NCBI GenBank assembly: GCA_032207245.1
Contig: CM063510.1
Span: 45,806,015-45,870,014, forward strand
DNA: 64,000 nt
Reading direction: 5' to 3'
Origin: Pardosa pseudoannulata
Taxonomy: Eukaryota; Arthropoda; Arachnida; Araneae; Lycosidae
Part shown: positions 57,667 to 64,000 of the stretch, in pieces
How positions within the stretch are numbered: position 1 is the stretch's first letter
Layout of the letters: each line of letters begins with the position of its first letter
Translations under genes and position numbers: made by a program
The notes under the pieces: generated by a model
The model's database searches: none
The model's input: the letters and a program-made list of their open reading frames with translations, nothing else
Told to the model about the DNA's origin: nothing

Positions 57667-58098
57667 TGTAATAAGACGGACTTCTCGATGGGTGGTTGCA
57701 GTCATGACCCATAAAAAGGACACCGTTTTAGCTAAAGACCTTTATTAAGATAACGTTGGTAGACGGGTTCCCAATTCATCATAGGGACAGAACAAAGTGG
57801 GGGCTCAGCTAGCATGAAATTGTATGTAAAAAGGCCCTTAACACCTGGTCACCATATGTGGGAAAATCTCTAGAAAAATCTGCCTCCGACAGCGTGCATC
57901 TCCTTTTTGTTTGGAAATTTCCTAAATTGTCCGCTAGGGCACTGTACACTTAGAATTGGACAGACCTCTTCTCTGAGGGCGAAAATGTAGCCCTAGTGGT
58001 CAATTTAGGTTAGGGGTTAAAAAAGGGGAATGCAAAAGGACGTGGGAATTTTTAGCTCTTGACTTCAGATTTACAAACCCCTGAGAATTTTCCTTACA
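57667..58098 (-). mobile_element. Solo LTR between (TG)n and (CA)n
   Basis: On the minus strand it starts TGTAAGGAAAATTCTCAGGG and ends GTCCGTCTTATTACA. A late TCTTAATAAAGGTC (near 57738) is a polyadenylation-like signal. The plus-strand left flank is a TG run that merges with TGTAATAA; the right flank is CCACGCACACATACACACAC. The tracts on the two sides are therefore in opposite orientation. 432 bp, no frame. Confidence 0.7.
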
Positions 58099-58124
58099 CC
58101 ACGCACACATACACACACACACAC

Positions 58125-58171
<47 letters not shown>
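58099..58171. repeat. (CA)n then (TA)n microsatellite
   Basis: CA units pass into about 40 bp of TA. Confidence 0.95.
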
Positions 58172-58175
<4 letters not shown>

Positions 58176-59136
58176 AGTAGTGTGAAAAGTTATCCTCTTC
58201 AACATCAATGTATTTTTGTTAACGAATCACACATGGCAAAATGAAAATAGGGTGGATGTTTTATCATTTTCATGAGTTTTTATTCAAGAAGCTTAACTCT
58301 TGATCTTGCATCTTATCATAATAATGCATAAGTTACATTATCATGATAAAGCATCAGCACCCTCACTAACTCCTTGCAGAATTTCTGGAAGACACCTGGT
58401 GGTGTACCAGTAGACCTGCAATTGTCTTCTCTGCCTTCAGCTTGATGGGTTTGACCAGTCCCGTACTCCAGATGAAAAGGTACGCATTACTTTTTTCATC
58501 ATTCATTGTCTTTTCACCATTCTTGCTTTGAAGTCATCTTCAAAATCCCATACTTTACTTTCTTGACATGTTGGAACGTGAATAAATGGTATTTACGGTT
58601 CATCCCCAGTTAGGATTTTAGAAATAAGGTGTTGTCTCCATAGTTAATTATAGAGTTTCTTTGCATATTCTGACATGCTTCGCTTTTTAGTGTTCTGTTA
58701 AATTAGGGGAAATCTAACAACAAACTAGTTTTTCTATATGCAGTTCATCATGATGAATTTTCAACATATCGATCGAATGTTAAGTTTATTCTGAATCATT
58801 TGTCAATTGCAATGATTATGGCCGACAGTTTTTGTAAAACTACAGCTAACAAGACTTTTTCCGGATTCTTTTTCTAGAAGAGAAATTCTATCTTCCCAAA
58901 ATTCTGTCAACCATCTGAATACTGTAACAAGAGATCATGATTTGTTTCGAAATTTTACTTGTGTAGACTTTGAAAGTATTCTTGTTGATGTAACCCTATT
59001 TTAAAATTATATAGAAACACAGAGTTTGCTTCCATTCTCATTTCTTTTCAAATTTATTTTACGGCAGTAAAATTGTAATTGTTGCTACAAATTTTTCATC
59101 TATGATTTTAAAAAGTTCAAAATTTACATTTACACT
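58172..59136. other. Unassigned DNA
   Basis: The part 58370-58620 is less AT-rich and could be an old transposon on the minus strand, but no conceptual translation gave a convincing family. Confidence 0.45.
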
Positions 59137-59140
59137 GAAG

Positions 59141-60939
59141 ACAAAAAAAAAACTGGTATCGACATGCGTATGCAAATAAATAGATAAGGAACCAATCAGA
59201 ATACAGCGCTGAGGTCAACAATGCCTATATATTACAACAAGTTCTGGCACAGTTGTTAGATTACCGCTTACTGCTGCTATAATGGCAGGTTATTATAATT
59301 TAAGTGAGTTTGAACTTGGCGTTACAGTCGGTGTATGAGAGATGGTACATACCATCTCCAAGGTAGTGATTAAATCTGGACTTTCCCGCACGATAATCTC
59401 ACGAGTGTACTATGAATATCGGTAATCTGGTAAAACATCAAATCTCCGGCATCACTGCGGCCAGAAGAAGATCGTGAAAGAACAGGACCAACGACGACTG
59501 GGGAAATCATTGAACGGGACAGAAATGCAACCCTTCTTCAAATTAATGCAGATTTCACTGTTGGGCCATTAAAAAGTGTTAGCTTGCAAACCATTCAATA
59601 GTCCCATTCGTATATCATTGATGACTGCATGGCACAAAACTTTATGCCTTGCATGGGCCCGTCAACACTGGCATTGTACTGTTGATAACAGGAAACACGT
59701 TGCCTGGTCTGACGAGGTTCGTTTCAATTTGTATCGAGTGGATGAACGTGTGCGGGTTTGGAGAGAACCTCATGAATCCATGGACCCTAAATGTCAACAG
59801 GGGACTTTTGAAGCTGGTGGAGGCTTTGTGATGGTATGGGAAGCATACAATTGGAGTAGTATGGTACCCCTGATACGTCTAGATATGACTGACAGGTGAC
59901 ACGTATGTAAGCATCCTGTCTGATCCCCTGCACCCATTCATGTCTGTAATAACCACCCCACTCCGGGGGCCACGATGTAATAACATCCTGTTCTGGTGCG
60001 TTATGCTTGCATGGGACCTGCCCGCCTACTTTACTGGGGCAGGTATGTTCATAGATCGCCTCTAGGTTGCATGGAATAAAAGTTATTTCTCCAAAATCTT
60101 AGACGGACAAATTTTATTTACAAGATTTATGAAACATTAGAGTAAAACAAAATGTCATATTTAGAACCTCGGAGCCTGCATAAATCAGAAAGGATTAACC
60201 GAGCATTTTTTAAGTCCAAACATAAAACCGTCGTCGTGTTATCTCACATCGAACAGAGAGCTGTCTCCAAGTCGCAGCCCCGAATTCAACTGTTTGCTAA
60301 CGACCTTTTCTCCTTTTCCTAGGGAGCGGGGGTGTCCGCGTTTCTCGCAACTTGATCCCTGCCGAAAAGAGAAGTTCTTTCTTTCGTCCAGAGGTACTGC
60401 TGGCCTGCAAAAACATAACCGAGCGCATCCGAAGAACTTATCACCCCCCCCCTCCTCAGCCGGCCATCTCCAATGTCAAAGAACGCCGAGTGAAAGAGGT
60501 CAATGGGGGTGATTTTGCCGAAAATAAGAAAGGCATATACATGTGAAACACTGGTCGTGGTATTCACATTCCTTACAATGTCCATTGTACATTCCGCTGG
60601 ACTTGGAAAATTCCAGCAGGACAGTGCGACACCCCAGAATTACTACAGTGTGGCTCCAGGAATAGAATACTCTTCTGACTTTAAAAACTTATGCTAGCCA
60701 CCAAAATCTCAGACATGAACACTATTGAGCATGTTTGGGATGCCTTACAACGTGCTGGTCAGAAGAGATATCCACTACCTCGTACTCTTAAGGATTTATC
60801 AACAGCACTGCAGGATTCATGATGTCAGTTACCTCCAACACTACTTCAGACATTAGTCAAGTACATTCGTGTTGCGGCACTTCTGCTTGCTCGCAGGGGC
60901 CCTACACAATATTAGGCAGGTATACTAATTTTTTTGGCT
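59141..60939 (+). pseudogene. Tc1-like transposon, transposase broken and split by a solo LTR
   Basis: Ends are inverted: GACAAAAAAAAAACTGGTAT (from 59141) and, on the minus strand from 60939, AGCCAAAAAAATTAGTATAC. A start codon at 59282 gives MAGYYNLSEFELGV; later come HKTLCLAWARQHWHCTVDNR, HVAWSDEVRFNLYRVDERVR, ESMDPKCQQGTFEAGGGFVM, LIRLDM. After the LTR the frame resumes with MSIVHSAGLGKFQQDSATP and, shifted, MNTIEHVWDAL near the end. All three acids of the DDE triad are readable (SDE, QQD, IEH), but stops and frameshifts make it non-functional. The longest intact piece is 59576-59899. Confidence 0.9.
59945..60577 (-). mobile_element. Solo LTR inside the Tc1-like transposase
   Basis: On the plus strand it starts TGTAATAACCACCCC and ends CACATTCCTTACA. 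Perfect 5 bp duplication ATGTC (59940-59944 and 60578-60582). Splicing out the LTR and one ATGTC joins the Tc1 frame exactly. Orientation is uncertain; minus is preferred because an AATAAAATTT signal lies late in that direction (near 60115). It is GC-richer than the surroundings, so short frames (60294-60697) are expected by chance. Confidence 0.9.
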
Positions 60940-61215
60940 TTTAACCCTTTGACAGTTTCATTTTTTTTCCAAAATTCGGTCAAAAAAAAGTCACATTTTT
61001 TATTACATTTTTTTGTTTATTTTACATTTTTAAGTAAAGATATGTTATTAAAATTAACATTTCTAATATTAAGCATTTATTACAACTTTTATTCTTTCTA
61101 TGAAAGCATCATAAAACTGAAGTTTACCTTTAGTCTCGTCGACATCCAAGTTAATTTTTGGAATTCCAGTGAAAGCAAATCTAGGAGGCGGATCCGAATG
61201 ATTATCACAATTGAT

Positions 61216-61386
61216 TTAAAAAAATTGACTTGCTAGACTGATTCCATCTGTACTACTATCAGAGTCACTACTATCCAGGTCATCTAGTAAACTTTCGCTA
61301 CTATAATTTACAGATAATTCAGTTTCTGATTCCGAGTCACAGTTCGAATCACAAGAAATTAGCTCCATACGCTCTGAATTATCCAT
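61216..61386 (-). pseudogene. piggyBac-family transposase, acidic N-terminus only
   Basis: The 56-residue frame reads MDNSERMELISCDSNCDSES, ETELSVNYSSES, LLDDLDSSDSDSSTDG and stops after SQFF. The Asp/Ser/Glu-rich start fits the unstructured N-terminus of piggyBac transposases. A related frame is at 4164. The rest of the protein is deleted. Confidence 0.6.
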
Positions 61387-61662
61387 TATTTAAAAGTAAA
61401 AATATAGTATTCAACCCTTACATCAATAAAATTATCATACGGTTGGTAAAATATAACCAGAAAGCTATACATTGAAATATAACAATCTGTCTTCTGATAC
61501 AAAACATGCGAAAAAACACACGCTTTTGAACCAATCAGAGTAGAAAATACAATAAACTGCAAACTATCATTTACTGGAAAACTATCACCATCTATGCGAA
61601 TAATTTGTTACTAAAATTGGAAAAAATACAGCCGAAACAGTGCAAGCGAAATAGAAATCAGA

Positions 61663-61731
61663 TTGCCCGTACGCCGTACGGGCAAATCAGTAAAGGCCCG
61701 AAAACTTTTGTGCCCGTACGCCGTTCGGGCA
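61663..61731. repeat. Pair of subterminal palindromes
   Basis: TTGCCCGTACGCCGTACGGG with CAA (61663-61685) is a near-perfect palindrome; TGCCCGTACGCCGTTCGGGC with A (61711-61731) is a second, slightly altered copy. GC-rich palindromes just inside a transposon end are candidate transposase-binding sites. Confidence 0.85.
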
Positions 61732-61749
61732 AAACAGGGAAGGGGTTAA

Positions 61750-62628
61750 GTGTATAACGATTATTTTTAAACTTATCGTCTTCTACTGCCTCAATTTCAA
61801 ATTAACCTACTGAAAAGTTTAAAATACGTATGTTTAGGAAAAAGAAGTAATGAAATAAGGCCACGAACAATAGTAAAAATTTGCAAAGGTAGTGAAAATT
61901 AATTTCAATTTCTAAATATTTGGTGTTATATATAAGAAAACAAAAGATATGTTGAAACATAAATATTTAGTCTTTAGAATGCTATTTATTTTACGAATGT
62001 ATTAATTTAAACAGAATAAATTAGTTTTCATTCTTGACAACATTTTTCACAGAAAATCTGGCATATTTACCATTCTATTCAAATGAAAACAATTATGTTC
62101 TTCCCTTTACTCTTTTTAAACATAAAATACTAATTTAAATTATATACATTTCAAAATGTTAATTTTTAAATGTTTCATGTACAATTTAATTACTAATAAT
62201 TCGAAATATTTTAACGGAAACCCTTTCATTGGAAATTTTAATTTAATCACTTGAATTTAAATAAATATATTTTTGTCATATATCGTTTTGGTACATGTGG
62301 TAAAGCCTACAAAAGCTTATGTAGTTTTTATCCTTAGCTATTTATTTAGCTAATCTAAGGATTCAGTTACCAGTGTTATCTAACAATAGCTCCTTTTTAA
62401 ATACGTTATAAATATTTTGAAGCACTCTCATTTAAATAAGATTAAAAGAAGAAATTTTTGATTAATCTTTAATTACAATAGCATTCATATGTCATCTTAA
62501 TTTAATTCTAATGACAGGTATGCTGTAATTTATAGAAAACACTATATAAAAGGGCACATTACATTTCAGTATTGACACAATACCCAAATGTAATGCACAA
62601 AGTAAATTTAGAATCAAAAAACTAATAA
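61750..62628. other. AT-rich DNA, no gene seen
   Basis: Nothing recognised. Confidence 0.55.
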
Positions 62629-63015
62629 TCTATATAATAATAGCCTAAGTTATCTGTCCGTCTGTTCTCGAATTTATGAAGCGGTAGGACCTGGAATAGA
62701 TAGAGGCATCCATATTGGATTCTTGATGAGTTAGGGTTAGCAAAATTCAATGCGAATAAAGTTTATCTTCTCCTAAACTATCGGTATGATTCTAAGATAA
62801 ATGGGCATAAATATACTTCATATCACAGCGAAAAATACAAAAATACTGTCATCTTTAAAACGTTCGAAATCCACCCCTTCCACTCTTTTCGAGTGTTCGA
62901 TGCCATTATTTCAAGCCCTATTTTGCCCGGTTAAGAGGTGATTAAATTTATCAATTTATCACATAATAGGTAAAAACAACATTTTTTCAAGCATTATACG
63001 TCATTCCTTTAACCA
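62629..63015 (+). mobile_element. Helitron relative, 3' end not found
   Basis: TC after A at 62629, then TATATAATAATAG and TTATCTGTCCGTCTGTTCTC, like the 5' end at 40120. Further shared marks: CGAAATCCA(C/T)(C/T)CCTTC, CATTATTTC(A/C)AG, GATTAAA and TTATC(A/G)CAT(A/C)ATA. No CTAG end within range; the copy decays near 63015. Confidence 0.55.
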
Positions 63016-63296
63016 ACTCATTTAATCATTTCTTATTTTAAATTATTTAAATATCGTCTGCATTAATTTCATACGTTTTATCACTGAACTTAGATATTAC
63101 GTAAATAATTTTCTTTTATATTTGGCTTAAATAATAGATTAGATACATAGGTGATAATTTTAAATTTAATCATCGATTATTTTTTGTTACAATGAAAATT
63201 TTATCGCTGGTATTAATAACAAATTCTGTCTACCTTTAGGTTGTAGTAGAAATGATAGTTTCATTCCTTTACTTCCATTAATTACTGTGGCAAAAA

Positions 63297-63530
63297 AATT
63301 GGGAAGAACTTAAAGACAATTTCGACTTAGCTAAGAAAACTTTGAATGACCTTTCTAAATGAATTCAACGGGATTCTAAACCGCATTCACAGTATCTGGA
63401 GACTTTAGAGAAGTATGAAGATAAACAAATTATTGAGCGTGTACCAGATAATTCTCAGACAAAAAAAAAACCTCATTTTTCCTGCCTCGTATTGTAGTTT
63501 ACAATTCTGGAAAATTAAAAATTTTACTGA
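63297..63530 (+). pseudogene. BEL/Pao-like retrotransposon pol fragment
   Basis: Conceptual translation gives NWEELKDNFDLAKKTLNDLS, stop, IQRDSKPHSQYLETLEKYED, KQIIERVPDNSQTKKKPHF and, after a one-base shift, LPRIVVYNSGKLKILL. The order EKY...GIIERVP...HFLPHxxV...KLRxV is that of BEL/Pao polyproteins just before the reverse transcriptase. An in-frame stop and frameshift show it is dead. No LTR was linked to it. Confidence 0.6.
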
Positions 63531-64000
63531 TCCCGTCATATAACGGGCTATATGCTCGTCTGTATATAAATTTCAAAAAATTGTTTCTGAAAGTACTCCT
63601 TGTGTCAAAATTTTAACTTCACATGTCTTTGTTATTGACTTATAGTGTAATTTAATAAATATGTTCTAAAACCGTTCGGACTAAAGGTACTTGACCGTAC
63701 TCAGTGAAATTGTAAGCCATTGGCTAATTATACCTGCTAAGAAAACTACACATGAAATAATACCTCCAGAACATTTTTGAGTTAAACATTAAAAAATTTG
63801 ATAGTTTTTAATTAAAAGAAGATTGTTACTTCAACATTAATTATCACAACATTATTACGAACAATTTTGATACTGAAAATTTAAAACAATTGAAACTATT
63901 TTTTTACATTAAATATGACACGTACATTGAAATTGTACCGTCGCTACTTCTAAACTTACACAGATATGCGAGAAATAAGTGAGAATCGTTTAAACACTAA
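63531..64000. other. AT-rich DNA, no gene seen
   Basis: Nothing recognised; possibly decayed remainder of the BEL/Pao-like copy. Confidence 0.5.

Larger units (their letters stand above)
60941..61749 (-). mobile_element. piggyBac-family element, internally deleted
   Basis: TTAA at 60941-60944 and 61746-61749. Left end CCCTTTGACAG; right end (minus strand) CCCCTTCCCTGTTTTGCCCG. Just inside the right end are two GC-rich palindromes. A short acidic N-terminal frame is read leftwards from 61386. Everything between that and the left end is too short for a transposase core. It begins one base after the right end of the Tc1-like element. Confidence 0.7.

Noticed and set aside
58370..58620. Possible minus-strand transposase
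   Set aside because: Translations in all frames gave no ordered motifs that would identify a family.

Overview
This window is eukaryotic intergenic or heterochromatin-like DNA. It is strongly AT-rich, full of (TA)n, (TG)n and (CA)n microsatellites, and almost entirely built from transposable-element debris. I found no host gene: no credible multi-exon protein gene, no rRNA and no convincing functional tRNA. Most open frames over 60 codons are translations of microsatellites (runs of Tyr-Ile, Val-Cys or Thr-His), of repeats, or of unstructured AT-rich DNA. The mix of elements (tRNA-derived SINEs whose 3' end is rich in CCAAA, several Tc1/mariner lineages, piggyBac-like TTAA elements, Helitrons, many short solo LTRs) is what I would expect in an arthropod, most likely an arachnid such as an orb-weaving spider. 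That identification is inference from memory of such repeats and is not proven by the sequence.

Layout. 1-5 kb: Helitron end, microsatellites, two copies of an LTR-like repeat (1690, 3701), a piggyBac transposase remnant (4164). 5-13 kb: SINE-A (5741), a TIR element made of repeated CTTGCAAG words with a palindromic TTAA element nested in it (7433-8211), two SINE-B copies, and an inverted pair of a 0.3 kb repeat (10953 and 12300). 14-18 kb: a mariner-like remnant with complete ends and a second TIR element nested inside (14025-15582), SINE-A (15807), and a 1.0 kb solo LTR (16846). 18-31 kb: Tc1 pseudogenes (18205, 21854, 29878) and a TIR element (24964-26488) holding a TTAA element and a Helitron end. 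31-40 kb: AT-rich DNA, tandem duplications, and a SINE-A copy split by a piggyBac-like element (37785-38813). 40-50 kb: an intact-ended short Helitron (40120), TIR elements (41130, 46641), SINE-A copies, and a SINE-B split by a solo LTR (47853). 50-58 kb: very large TA/TG tracts interleaved with solo LTRs. 59-64 kb: a Tc1 pseudogene split by a solo LTR (59141-60939), a piggyBac-family element (60941-61749), a Helitron relative and a BEL/Pao-like pol fragment at the right edge.

The strongest results are structural. At least seven insertions can be resolved to the base by target-site duplications (TSDs), including transposon-in-transposon nests where the broken reading frame or broken SINE resumes on the far side. 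Several LTR-like elements and Helitron ends directly abut long TA/TG/CA tracts, which suggests that element termini and microsatellite growth are linked here. Nothing in the window looks like a functional multi-gene system; its interest is as a record of nested transposition.
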